Part shown: positions 27,540 through 38,530 of the stretch, piece by piece
Layout of the letters: each line of letters begins with the position of its first letter
How positions within the stretch are numbered: position 1 is the stretch's first letter
DNA from: Gammaproteobacteria bacterium
GTDB taxonomy: Bacteria > Pseudomonadota > Gammaproteobacteria > Burkholderiales > Burkholderiaceae_C
Length of the DNA stretch: 64,000 nt
Assembly (NCBI GenBank): GCA_018828125.1
Contig: JAHJWB010000010.1
Span: 62,001-126,000 of the forward strand
Direction of reading: 5' to 3'
Notes under the pieces: model-generated
The model's input: the letters and a program-made list of their open reading frames with translations, nothing else
Told to the model about the DNA's origin: nothing
The model's database searches: none
Made by a program: the position numbers and the translations under genes

Positions 27540-27581
27540 AATTTTTGTTTTCTTCGCATTCCCCAGTTCAGACGCAGGTCG

Positions 27582-27881
27582 TCAGGTTTGAACTTTCAGG
27601 CGAATCGCGTTAACCTCCCATCCCCGGCTGCGCAAATGCGCCTGCAATGCAGGCAGCAGCTGGCGTATTTTTGCCGCTGCGGCATTGCTTTTGACCAAAA
27701 GGCACCAGCTGTCCCCGTCGATGGGGCCAGCTTGGACGGCAGGTCGGAGGGCTGCGGGAATCAGCAATTCAATCGCCTTCAGCCGATCGCTGGAGTCGCG
27801 GGTCAGCGCTGTGAGCTTGGCCAGTGTGGGGGATTCCTCGCTGGCTTGCTGCAGGGTGACTGCGTAGTGGCGGCGGTTCAT
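27582..27881 (-). CDS. DUF721 (DciA-like) protein
   Basis: A 99-residue protein related to DUF721, a family that includes the replicative-helicase loader DciA. The KH-like core is visible as LLIPAALRPAVQAGPIDGDSWCLLVKSNAAAAKIRQLLPALQAHL. Placement upstream of an M23 peptidase and secA matches other betaproteobacteria, from memory. It is divergent from the peptidase gene, with 32 bases between the starts. A helicase-loading role is an inference from the family. Confidence 0.78.
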   Translation of the reverse strand: MNRRHYAVTLQQASEESPTLAKLTALTRDSSDRLKAIELLIPAALRPAVQAGPIDGDSWCLLVKSNAAAAKIRQLLPALQAHLRSRGWEVNAIRLKVQT

Positions 27882-27913
27882 GGTGTGGCGTCTTTGGGCG
27901 TGGAGAACGAGTA

Positions 27914-28897
27914 GTGCATCTGATTATCACGGACGCCAGACTGGCGCGTAGCCGGGCGATTCACCTGTCTGGCGCGCGTTTGCTCCTGGCAGGCTTTGCG
28001 GTTTCTTTGTGCCTCATGCTTGTGGCGGCAAGCCTGTACCACTGGGTTTTCCTCAAAGGCGCACGTGAAGGCTGGCCCATTGTGGGATCGCTGGTTCGCC
28101 TTGTTGTGAAGGATGAGTTCGCTGAGCGAGACCGCTTCATGCGCGCCAATCTGGACGCGATGGCGCGCCGGGTCGGCGAAATGCAGGCGCGCATGGTCCA
28201 ACTTGAATCGCTGGGTGATCGGGTTCTAGGACTTGCAGGCATGGCACCCGCCGATATTCCCAAAGTCGATGGGCGCGGGGGCGTGCTGGTCGGTGCGCGA
28301 GATTTGTCATTGGAAGAACTACAGGCCACGCTCGATGAGATGGAGCGCCTGACCCATCAGCGGGTGGATTTGATGACCGTGCTCGAATCACGTCTTTTCG
28401 ATCAGCACATACGCAAGAAGATGATTCCCACCCACGCTCCCGTGACGGGCCGTACGGCAGGTTCCGCCTTTGGCTGGCGTGTGGATCCCATCACCGGCCA
28501 GTCGGCGCTGCACACCGGGCTTGATTTTCAGGCGGAGACGGGCACGCCTATCCTGGCGGCGGCCGGTGGGGTGGTTGTCACCCAGGAATACCACTCTGCC
28601 TACGGCAACATGATCGAGGTGGACCACGGCAACCAACTGATCACCCGATATGCCCACGCCTCGCGCACGTTGGTCAAGCAAGGCGATATCGTGCGCCGGG
28701 GGCAAAAGATTGCGGAGGTTGGCACCACGGGGCGCTCGACTGGCCCGCACCTTCATTTTGAAGTCCTGGTGCAAGGGGTTTTTCAGGATCCGCAAAAGTT
28801 TTTGAGTGCTGGCGGTACCGCCGCTGCCGCTCAGGTGGCGGCGGCGCAGCCGTCGCCATTGCCCGGCTCGACGGCCGCCCCTGCAGCAGGCAGGTAA
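27914..28897 (+). CDS. M23 family metallopeptidase, membrane-anchored
   Basis: A 327-residue LytM-type peptidase. An N-terminal membrane helix (LLLAGFAVSLCLMLVAASLYHWVFL) is followed by a predicted coiled coil (residues 60-150) and the M23 domain. The zinc and catalytic marks are HTGLDFQAETGTPI (HxxxD) and TGPHLHFEV (HxH). It should act on peptidoglycan cross-links in the periplasm. Its TAA stop lies inside a TAAAAT sequence that may be the -10 box of secA. Confidence 0.9.
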   Translation: MHLIITDARLARSRAIHLSGARLLLAGFAVSLCLMLVAASLYHWVFLKGAREGWPIVGSLVRLVVKDEFAERDRFMRANLDAMARRVGEMQARMVQLESLGDRVLGLAGMAPADIPKVDGRGGVLVGARDLSLEELQATLDEMERLTHQRVDLMTVLESRLFDQHIRKKMIPTHAPVTGRTAGSAFGWRVDPITGQSALHTGLDFQAETGTPILAAAGGVVVTQEYHSAYGNMIEVDHGNQLITRYAHASRTLVKQGDIVRRGQKIAEVGTTGRSTGPHLHFEVLVQGVFQDPQKFLSAGGTAAAAQVAAAQPSPLPGSTAAPAAGR

Positions 28898-28962
28898 AAT
28901 CGCGGGTCCGGTGTTCGCCGCTCGGTATTGCAAAGCTTGCAATCACGCGTGTCGGACCCACC
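28895..28962 (+). promoter_or_regulatory. possible secA promoter and structured leader
   Basis: TAAAAT (28895-28900) could be a -10 box. Just downstream GGGTCCG (28904-28910) is complementary to CGGACCC (28953-28959). Between them ATTGCAA (28927-28933) pairs with TTGCAAT (28937-28943) around AGC. The whole would fold as a closed multi-stem domain at the 5' end of a leader of about 130 bases before the secA ATG. No -35 is evident. A regulatory role is inference. Confidence 0.45.
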
Positions 28963-29034
28963 TGAACTCAATTCATCTTAGGGATTTCGGTCGCTTGACG
29001 CGCTGCTGGCAGCGGGGCAAGCGGTCCTGTTCGC

Positions 29035-31791
<2,757 letters not shown>

Positions 31792-31820
31792 GTCGTGCAC
31801 TGACTGAGTAGGACCAAACG

Positions 31821-31848
31821 ACACGGGCTGCGGCCCGTGTCTTCATTT
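31821..31848 (+). terminator. intrinsic terminator after secA
   Basis: An eight-base perfect stem (ACACGGGC, loop TGCG, GCCCGTGT) is followed by CTTCATTT. It lies 30 bases after the secA stop and separates it from argJ. Confidence 0.65.
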
Positions 31849-31899
31849 GCGTGCCACGGTTTTCCGGATAATCGGCCGCAGTTTTTAAGAAGGACTTCC

Positions 31900-33129
31900 A
31901 TGCCCGTCAATCTTCTCGCTCCCGTTGCCGCTGACCTGCACCCCATTGCAGGTGTCCGTATTGGTGTGACCGAAGCCGGTGTTCGCAAAACCAATCGCAA
32001 GGACCTCACCGTGTTTTTGCTGGATGAGGGAGCCAGCGTGGCGGGCGTGTTCACGCAGAACCGCTTTTGTGCGGCACCGGTGCAGGTGGGCCGCGAGCAT
32101 CTCGCAGGCGGACAGGCGGTTCGCGCGATGGTGATCAATACCGGCAATGCCAATGCGGGCACCGGGGCTGACGGACTTGCGCGTGCACGGGCGACCTGTG
32201 TGGCCATGGCAAAGCAACTGAACGTGGCACCGGAGCAAGTGCTGCCTTTCTCCACGGGCGTGATCATGGAGCCTCTGCCGGTGGAGCGCATCGAGGCCGG
32301 CCTGCCTGCGGCCATTGCCGACGCCAAGTCAGACCATTGGGCCCGCGCCGCCGAGGGCATCATGACCACCGACACCCTGCCCAAGGCGTTCTCGGTGCAG
32401 GTGCAGATCGGCGGGGCCACCGTGTCCATCACCGGCGTCAGCAAGGGCGCAGGCATGATCCGCCCCAACATGGCAACTATGCTGGGCTTTATGGCCACTG
32501 ACGCCTGCGTGCACCCCACCGTGATGCAACAACTGGCACGCGAGCTGGCCGATGGCTCCTTCAACCGCGTCACCATCGACGGCGACACGTCCACCAATGA
32601 TTCGTTTGTGGTGGTCGCCACCAACAAAGCGGCCCACTCCCCCATTGCGGCTCTCGACAGCGCAGACGGTCGGGCCTTGAAGGCCGCGATGCTGGACGTG
32701 GCCCAAAAGCTGGCGCAGGCCATCGTGCGCGATGGCGAGGGTGCGACCAAGTTCATCACCGTGCGTGTGGAGGGCGGTAAAACGGGCGACGAGTGCCGCA
32801 AAGTGGCCTATGCCATCGCCCATTCGCCGCTGGTCAAAACCGCATTTTTTGCCAGCGACCCCAACCTGGGCCGCATCCTGGCTGCTGTAGGTTATGCGGG
32901 GATTGACGACCTCGACCAGACGGGCATCGATCTTTTCCTGGATGACGTGCACGTCGCCATCAAGGGTGGTCGCAACGCGGCTTACCGCGAGGAGGACGGC
33001 CAGCGTGTGATGAGGCAAAGCGAGATCACAGTGCGTGTGCTGCTGGGCCGGGGCGAAGCGTCCGACACCGTGTGGACGTGCGACCTGAGCCACGAGTACG
33101 TCACCATCAATGCCGATTACCGGTCTTGA
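31900..33129 (+). CDS. argJ: bifunctional ornithine acetyltransferase / N-acetylglutamate synthase
   Basis: ArgJ recycles the acetyl group from N-acetylornithine to glutamate in arginine synthesis. The 409-residue precursor is cleaved by itself at the threonine in [14 protein letters not shown] to give alpha and beta chains. Other marks are [26 protein letters not shown] and the glycine-rich [18 protein letters not shown] precedes the ATG at 31900. A hairpin repeat follows the stop. Confidence 0.96.
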   Translation: MPVNLLAPVAADLHPIAGVRIGVTEAGVRKTNRKDLTVFLLDEGASVAGVFTQNRFCAAPVQVGREHLAGGQAVRAMVINTGNANAGTGADGLARARATCVAMAKQLNVAPEQVLPFSTGVIMEPLPVERIEAGLPAAIADAKSDHWARAAEGIMTTDTLPKAFSVQVQIGGATVSITGVSKGAGMIRPNMATMLGFMATDACVHPTVMQQLARELADGSFNRVTIDGDTSTNDSFVVVATNKAAHSPIAALDSADGRALKAAMLDVAQKLAQAIVRDGEGATKFITVRVEGGKTGDECRKVAYAIAHSPLVKTAFFASDPNLGRILAAVGYAGIDDLDQTGIDLFLDDVHVAIKGGRNAAYREEDGQRVMRQSEITVRVLLGRGEASDTVWTCDLSHEYVTINADYRS

Positions 33130-33137
33130 GGCGAATA

Positions 33138-33200
33138 CTATAAATTTCATAGCTGTTAGCGCTTAATGGATAAGCGCTAGAGGCCAAAATGAATCAAAAA
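33138..33200 (+). repeat. AGCGCTT hairpin repeat, copy 6, carrying the start of the DUF815 gene
   Basis: Forward copy with left end TTTCATAGCTGTTAGCGCTT, loop AATGGAT and right arm AAGCGCTAGAGGCC. AGAGG at 33179-33183, five bases, then ATG at 33189 followed by AATCAAA. This ATG is the only plausible start of the ATPase, so the repeat supplies both ribosome-binding site and start codon. Confidence 0.9.
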
Positions 33201-34061
33201 ATTGACCATCTGATCGGGCGGGCAGAGCAACTCATCGCCCGCATCGAATCCGTACTGCCCCAACCGTTGGGCGCGCCCGACTGGTCCGCGGCCATTGCCT
33301 GGCGCTACCGCAAGCGCAGCAGTGGCCACGGCACACTAGAGCCCGTTCGCCACGTGGCGGCCATGCAACTGGCAGACCTCAAAGAGATCGATCCACAAAA
33401 GGAAAAGATCGAGCGCAACACGCAGCAGTTTGTGGCTGGCAAGCCCGCCAACAACGTGCTGCTGACCGGCGCGCGCGGCACCGGCAAGTCATCGTTGATC
33501 AAGGCGTGCCTGAATGTTTACGCGGCACAAGGCCTGCGATTGATTGAGGTGGACAAGGCTGACCTGATGGACCTGCCCGATATCGTGGATGTGGTGTCTG
33601 ACCGACCCGAGAAATTCATCGTGTTTTGCGATGACTTGAGTTTTGAAGATGGCGAGCCGGGCTACAAGGCGCTCAAGTCCACTCTGGATGGTTCGGTGGC
33701 CGCCGCTACGCCCAACGTGCTGATCTACGCCACCAGCAACCGGCGCCATCTGTTGCCAGAGTACATGGCTGAAAACCTCACCTACACCCACACCGCGGAT
33801 GGTGAAGTGCATCCTGGCGAGGTGGTGGAGGAAAAGATCTCGCTCTCCGAGCGGTTTGGGCTGTGGGTCAGCTTCTACCCCTTCAGCCAGGAGGAATACC
33901 TCACCATCGTGGCCCAGTGGCTGTCGTCGCTGGGCGTGCCAGCCTCCGAAATTTCAGCGGCTCGTGCAGAAGCCTTGGTGTGGGCACTGGAGCGCGGCTC
34001 GCGCAGTGGCCGTGTGGCTTACCAGTTTGCGCGCGACTATGCGGGGCGACACGATGGTTGA
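33189..34061 (+). CDS. DUF815 family ATP-binding protein
   Basis: A 290-residue P-loop ATPase of the DUF815 group. Walker A is LLTGARGTGKSSLIKA and Walker B FIVFCDDLSFED, followed by ATSNRRHLLPEYM (sensor 1 region). The family is widespread but its role is unknown. Its first four codons (Met-Asn-Gln-Lys) come from the hairpin repeat. It overlaps the downstream mutT by eight bases, so the pair should be translated together. Confidence 0.87.
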   Translation: MNQKIDHLIGRAEQLIARIESVLPQPLGAPDWSAAIAWRYRKRSSGHGTLEPVRHVAAMQLADLKEIDPQKEKIERNTQQFVAGKPANNVLLTGARGTGKSSLIKACLNVYAAQGLRLIEVDKADLMDLPDIVDVVSDRPEKFIVFCDDLSFEDGEPGYKALKSTLDGSVAAATPNVLIYATSNRRHLLPEYMAENLTYTHTADGEVHPGEVVEEKISLSERFGLWVSFYPFSQEEYLTIVAQWLSSLGVPASEISAARAEALVWALERGSRSGRVAYQFARDYAGRHDG

Positions 34062-34524
34062 ATCCGCCTCTGCAAATGCGGCGGTGGGGGCCGCCAACGC
34101 ACGCCCCCACACCGAGGTCGCCGTGGGTATCTTGCTGCGACCCGACGGCGCCATGCTGCTGTCCACCCGTCCGCCTAGCAAACCGTATGCCGGGTACTGG
34201 GAATTTCCGGGCGGCAAGTTGGAGGCGGGAGAAACCGTGGAGCAGGCGCTGCGCCGTGAACTCATCGAAGAACTGGGCGTGACCATCGGTCCTGCCAGTG
34301 TGTGGAAGGTGACCGAGCACGATTACCCGCATGCGCTGGTGCGGCTGCACTGGTGCAAGGTGTGGGCGTGGACGGGGGAGTTCGAGATGCGCGAAGGCCA
34401 GTCGATGGACTGGCAGCAGATGCCGTTGACGGTGCAGCCGGTGTTGCCGGGTGCCTACCCGGTATTGCAGTGGTTGGCCGAAGAGCGCGGCCAATCAGTG
34501 GCGGTGGCTGAATTGCAAAAATGA
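34054..34524 (+). CDS. mutT: MutT-type Nudix hydrolase
   Basis: A 156-residue Nudix protein resembling MutT, which cleanses 8-oxo-dGTP. The Nudix box GGKLEAGETVEQALRRELIEELGV is complete. WEFPGGK and the lead-in RPPSKPYAGYW are typical of MutT. The first 18 residues are an alanine-rich extension. The stop TGA, followed directly by an in-frame TAG, lies in the left end of a hairpin repeat, so the C-terminus was set by insertion of the repeat or by drift up to it. Confidence 0.9.
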   Translation: MVESASANAAVGAANARPHTEVAVGILLRPDGAMLLSTRPPSKPYAGYWEFPGGKLEAGETVEQALRRELIEELGVTIGPASVWKVTEHDYPHALVRLHWCKVWAWTGEFEMREGQSMDWQQMPLTVQPVLPGAYPVLQWLAEERGQSVAVAELQK

Positions 34525-34576
34525 TAGCTGTTAGCGCTTGCTGGACAAGCGCTAGAGCCCGATTCTATTCAAATTC
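34516..34576 (+). repeat. AGCGCTT hairpin repeat, copy 7, carrying the mutT stop
   Basis: Forward copy: AAATGATAGCTGTTAGCGCTT, where TGA at 34522-34524 is the mutT stop and TAG follows in frame. The loop is GCTGGAC and the right arm is AAGCGCTAGAGCCC, where the AGAGG of other copies has become AGAGC. No co-oriented gene follows; yacG is convergent. Confidence 0.85.
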
Positions 34577-34651
34577 CATGCAAATATCTGCGGGCCAACG
34601 CGTTCGCTGACTTACTGACTGAATGATTCACCCTCCAGCCGCAGCGATGTG

Positions 34652-34876
34652 TCAGTGTGGCAGGTAAGAGTCGCCATGTGGCGCATCACCGGGTGGCGTT
34701 TCGGCGGGCATGCGAAAGTCTTCGCTGGCCCAGGCACCCAGGTCCACTTGTTTGCACCGTTCGCTGCAGAAGGGCCGGTAGGCGTTGCTCGGCGCGTAGA
34801 TGCTGTCACCGCCGCAGCAAGGGCAGGTGACGATGCGTGCAGCGGGCGCTGCGCGGTCGCGTTCTGGATGAGCCAT
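34652..34876 (-). CDS. yacG: DNA gyrase inhibitor YacG
   Basis: A 74-residue zinc protein that in E. coli binds GyrB and blocks DNA binding. The four zinc cysteines are visible as VTCPCCGG and [19 protein letters not shown]. The C-terminal part is short and disordered. It lies in its usual place next to zapD and coaE. Confidence 0.93.
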   Translation of the reverse strand: MAHPERDRAAPAARIVTCPCCGGDSIYAPSNAYRPFCSERCKQVDLGAWASEDFRMPAETPPGDAPHGDSYLPH

Positions 34877-34942
34877 CCTCGTTGTCCTAAAGTCTTTGTG
34901 TTTGTGCAGTCTCTGAGCGGTGTGCGCGATGCCAAGGCGTTG

Positions 34943-35698
34943 TCAAGCGCACAAGGTCAGCTCAAATGCGGCATCTTCTGGGCATGCATGCAGACGGGAA
35001 TCGTCCTCTAGCCGCATCAACCGTACCGACACGATCAGCCGATTGCCGCTGATTTCCGGGATCAGGTTCAGTGCCGGGTCAATGCGTAGGCGCAGCAACT
35101 GAAATGTGCGGCCTTGCGGCAGGTTTTGCTGGAATTGGCCACGCTCTGCCGCGACCTTTTGTGGCACGCCAGAGTCCCGTAGCAGCTTGAGCAGCACGTA
35201 GATGGACTCTGCCAGCGGCGCCAGGGTGGACGCCCACCCCTCCAGGGCCTCTTGACGCACGGCGGGATCGTGGTGCTGCCATGCATAGTAGGCTGGCAGA
35301 TCGAATCCGCAGGTGCCTCCCGGAATGCCCACTCTGCTGCGAATGCTCATCAACCAATCGTTCTCGGTGAGCGCGTGGCCGGACTTGCCGGACTGGGTGT
35401 TGAGCGCCACAAAGCAGCGGTCCAGTTGGGCAATCACCGCATCCAGCGCAGCCTCTGAGATGGAGGGATTGCCTCGGTAGCTGTCGAGCTGGTGCTTGTG
35501 TTTTTCAATGTCCTTGAGAACATCCGACTTCAAGTCCGCACGGGCCGCCACGTCCATGATCTCGAAGATGGTAACCAGCGCAAAGTGATGGTCCAGCGCA
35601 TGCGTGCGGGGAATCAACTCGCCCAGTCGACGGAACAACTGCTCAAGCCGCAGATAGGTTCTGAGACGTTCGTTAAATGGATATTCGTAAAGGATCAC
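34943..35698 (-). CDS. zapD: cell division protein ZapD
   Basis: ZapD cross-links FtsZ filaments during division. The 251-residue protein starts ILYEYPFNERLRTYLRLEQLF, the conserved family N-terminus, which supports a GTG start at 35698 with AGGAA upstream. A longer frame exists but its extra residues look non-coding. The C-terminal beta domain includes ISGNRLIVSVRLMR. The context yacG-zapD-coaE is standard. Confidence 0.94.
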   Translation of the reverse strand: MILYEYPFNERLRTYLRLEQLFRRLGELIPRTHALDHHFALVTIFEIMDVAARADLKSDVLKDIEKHKHQLDSYRGNPSISEAALDAVIAQLDRCFVALNTQSGKSGHALTENDWLMSIRSRVGIPGGTCGFDLPAYYAWQHHDPAVRQEALEGWASTLAPLAESIYVLLKLLRDSGVPQKVAAERGQFQQNLPQGRTFQLLRLRIDPALNLIPEISGNRLIVSVRLMRLEDDSRLHACPEDAAFELTLCA

Positions 35699-35783
35699 GC
35701 TGGCGGGTTCCTGGGGGCTCAGGGGGGATTCTGACGCCGGTGGCGCACGGCATGGGATGAAAACACAAACGGTTTCGTTCGCA

Positions 35784-36407
35784 TCATAGCCCGAACAGCA
35801 AGGCGGCCTGCCTTGTGCGGGCGTGCAGTGCGTCAAGCGTGCAGTCACCGTCGTTTGCGATCACCACATCGGCCACCGTGCGGCGAGCGCGTCGAGTTGC
35901 CTGGGATGCAATGATGGCCTGGACGACCTCTCTGGCGAGACCATTGCGCCACATGACGCGTTCGATTTGTGTTTCGGCGGAGCAGTCCACCACCAAGACG
36001 GCGTCCAGCCGTCGCGCCCAACGCCCGGATTCCGCGAGCAGGGGAATATCAAACACAATCACGGCACAACCGCGTTCAATCGCTTGCTGTGCCTGAAGAT
36101 CGCTATGCAGCGACACGAGGGGATGCACGATTGCTTCCAACTGCGCACGGGCATCAGGTCGAGTGAATGCCAATTCGCGCATGCGGCCGCGGTCAAGGGC
36201 GCCATCGGCATCAACAAACGCATCCCCAAACACCGCGCGAATCGCTGGCATGGCTGCACCATCACGGCCCGTGGCGGCGCGGGCAATCTGGTCGGCGTCT
36301 ACCAATGCAGCCCCCAGCGATGCGAGCAGATTGCCAACGGTACTTTTGCCGCTACCAATGCCTCCCGTCAGACCCAGGCGCAAGGGCGGCGACTTGTTTT
36401 CCGACAT
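35784..36407 (-). CDS. coaE: dephospho-CoA kinase
   Basis: CoaE phosphorylates the ribose 3' hydroxyl in the last step of coenzyme A synthesis. The 207-residue protein has the P-loop GLTGGIGSGKSTVGN, the substrate region VDADQIARAAT and the lid region with arginines (RNGLARE). The ATG at 36407 follows the pilD stop by 17 bases. Confidence 0.95.
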   Translation of the reverse strand: MSENKSPPLRLGLTGGIGSGKSTVGNLLASLGAALVDADQIARAATGRDGAAMPAIRAVFGDAFVDADGALDRGRMRELAFTRPDARAQLEAIVHPLVSLHSDLQAQQAIERGCAVIVFDIPLLAESGRWARRLDAVLVVDCSAETQIERVMWRNGLAREVVQAIIASQATRRARRTVADVVIANDGDCTLDALHARTRQAALLFGL

Positions 36408-36424
36408 AAGCCAAACCAAGGGGT

Positions 36425-37294
36425 TCAAAGGCCCACGAGCTTCAATACAGACTCAATGATGGCATGGGGGCCAAAAATCATGGCAGTGAAAGCCGCACCC
36501 ACGAGGAACGGGCCAAAGGGCACATATCCACCCTCGCGGAGGTTGCTGAATATCTTGAGCGCAATCCCCACAATCGCACCGATGACCGACGACATCAAAA
36601 TGATGGGTACCAGTGCCGACCAGCCAAACCAGGCCCCCAGAGCGGCAAACAGCTTGAAGTCGCCGTAGCCCATTCCTTCCTTGCCAGTCGCCAACTTGAA
36701 ACCCCAATAGACAAGCCACAGCGACAGATACCCAGCCGCTGCGCCCACGACGGAGCTATATAACGGGACGTTGGTCCATTGCATGGCAGAAGCCAGCAAT
36801 CCAGCCCACAGCAACGGCAGCGTGATGTCATCCGGAAGCAGCGTGGTATCCCAGTCAATGAAGGCAAGCGCTACTAGGGCCGCGGAAAATCCGCACCACA
36901 TAAAGCCCGTGGGCGTGGTTCCCCAACGGTGAACGCAGAAGTAGAACAACACGCCGGTGGCGATTTCTACCAAGGGATAGCGCACGCTGATGCGTGTTTT
37001 GCAGGCAGAGCACCGACCTCGAAGAAAGAGATAACTCAAAACCGGAATGTTCTCGTACCACTGCACCATGTGCCCGCACGACTGACAGCGGGAACGGGGC
37101 GTGAGCAGGTTGAAGGCCTCCTGCGCCGCGGGCGCCTCCTGACCGAGTTCATGGGCGCGGTAGGCTGCGGCCTCTGTAGCCCACTGCCGTTCCATGATCT
37201 TGGGAAGTCGATAAATGACGACGTTCAAAAAACTGCCAATCAGCAGCCCCAGCACGCCGCCCAGTGCTGCATCTACCCAAACATCCACTCCCAT
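36425..37294 (-). CDS. pilD: prepilin peptidase / N-methyltransferase
   Basis: PilD cleaves type IV prepilins and methylates the new N-terminus. The 289-residue polytopic protein has the four-cysteine zinc loop CQSCGHMVQWYENIPVLSYL ... GRCSACK and the two membrane aspartates of the A24 peptidase family, in FIDWDTTLLPDDIT and GMGYGDFKLFAALGAW. The ATG shares a base with the pilC stop. A GTG one codon upstream is an alternative. Confidence 0.95.
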   Translation of the reverse strand: MGVDVWVDAALGGVLGLLIGSFLNVVIYRLPKIMERQWATEAAAYRAHELGQEAPAAQEAFNLLTPRSRCQSCGHMVQWYENIPVLSYLFLRGRCSACKTRISVRYPLVEIATGVLFYFCVHRWGTTPTGFMWCGFSAALVALAFIDWDTTLLPDDITLPLLWAGLLASAMQWTNVPLYSSVVGAAAGYLSLWLVYWGFKLATGKEGMGYGDFKLFAALGAWFGWSALVPIILMSSVIGAIVGIALKIFSNLREGGYVPFGPFLVGAAFTAMIFGPHAIIESVLKLVGL

Positions 37295-38511
37295 CACACA
37301 ACTTGACCAAGCTTGAAGATAGGCAGGTACATCGACACCACAATGCCACCAATAAGCGTGCCGAGAAAAACGATGATGATAGGTTCCATCAGGCTGGACA
37401 AGCCTGCGACCATCTCGTCGACTTCGGCTTCGTAAAAGTCGGCCGCCTTGCCCAGCATGTGGTCGATAGAGCCCGATTCTTCACCGATGGCGCACATCTG
37501 CAACACCATAGAGGGAAAGATATTTGCGTTGCCCATCGCAGCGGTCAGGCTGGTGCCCGTGGACACCTCCTGCTGGATTTTTTCCGTGGCCATCGAATAC
37601 AAAGAATTGCCGGACGCACCTCCCACCGAGTCCAACGCCTCAACCAAGGGCACACCCGCGGCAAACATGGTGGATAGGGTTCGGGTCCATCGCGCAACGC
37701 AAGACTTTTCAATCAAAGCACCGAAGATTGGTATCTTGAGCAAAAGTCGGTCCATAAACATCTGCATCTTTTCGTTGCGTTTCCATGCCTGCATGAAAAA
37801 ATAGAAACCCCCACCGATTCCACCAAAGATCAGCCACCACCATTTGACGAATACCTCGCTTACTGCCATCACGAACAGCGTGGGAGCAGGAAGGTCTGCG
37901 CCGAAAGAGGTAAAAACCTCCTTAAAAGCGGGAATTACGAAAATCATGATCACCGCTACCACAACGAAGGCTACAATAATCACGGAAATGGGATACATCA
38001 AGGCGGATCTGATTTTGGATTTGATCGCCTCCGTTTTTTCCATATACGTGGCAAGACGATCCAGCAGCGCTTCCAGAATACCGGCTGCTTCCCCTGCTTC
38101 GACGAGATTGCAGTAAAGGTTGTCGAAATACATCGGGTGTTTGCGGAAGGCGCCATTCAATGAGGTTCCAGTCTCCACGTCGGACCTAATGTCATTGAGG
38201 AGTTTGGTAACGCTGGCATTGGTATTTCCGCGGCCCACAATATCAAATGACTGCAGCAGTGGAACACCTGCTTTCATCATGGTTGCGAGCTGCCGCGTGA
38301 AAAGCGCGATATCTTTGGGCTTGATTTTTTTGCCCGATCGCATCCGACGTTTTTTAATTTTCGTTGGAAAGACACCTTGTCGACGAAGCGTCGCCTGAAC
38401 CTGGTTTTCGCCAGATGCTCGCACTTCGCCACGGACAATTTTTCCGTGCCGATCCTTGCCTTCCCATTCAAAGACAAACTCTTTGATATCTCTTGATGCA
38501 GCGGTCGCCAT
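37294..38511 (-). CDS. pilC: type IV pilus inner-membrane platform protein PilC
   Basis: PilC (GspF family) anchors the pilus motor. The 405-residue protein has two related T2SSF domains, around residues 70-193 and 273-395, and three membrane helices. LFTRQLATMMKAGVPLLQSFDI and RTLSTMFAAGVPLVEALDSVG are the two repeat signatures. It lies between pilB and pilD. GC content is lower toward its 5' end than in flanking genes. Confidence 0.95.
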   Translation of the reverse strand: MATAASRDIKEFVFEWEGKDRHGKIVRGEVRASGENQVQATLRRQGVFPTKIKKRRMRSGKKIKPKDIALFTRQLATMMKAGVPLLQSFDIVGRGNTNASVTKLLNDIRSDVETGTSLNGAFRKHPMYFDNLYCNLVEAGEAAGILEALLDRLATYMEKTEAIKSKIRSALMYPISVIIVAFVVVAVIMIFVIPAFKEVFTSFGADLPAPTLFVMAVSEVFVKWWWLIFGGIGGGFYFFMQAWKRNEKMQMFMDRLLLKIPIFGALIEKSCVARWTRTLSTMFAAGVPLVEALDSVGGASGNSLYSMATEKIQQEVSTGTSLTAAMGNANIFPSMVLQMCAIGEESGSIDHMLGKAADFYEAEVDEMVAGLSSLMEPIIIVFLGTLIGGIVVSMYLPIFKLGQVV

Positions 38512-38530
38512 ATTAGTCCCTCGTGAGCAT

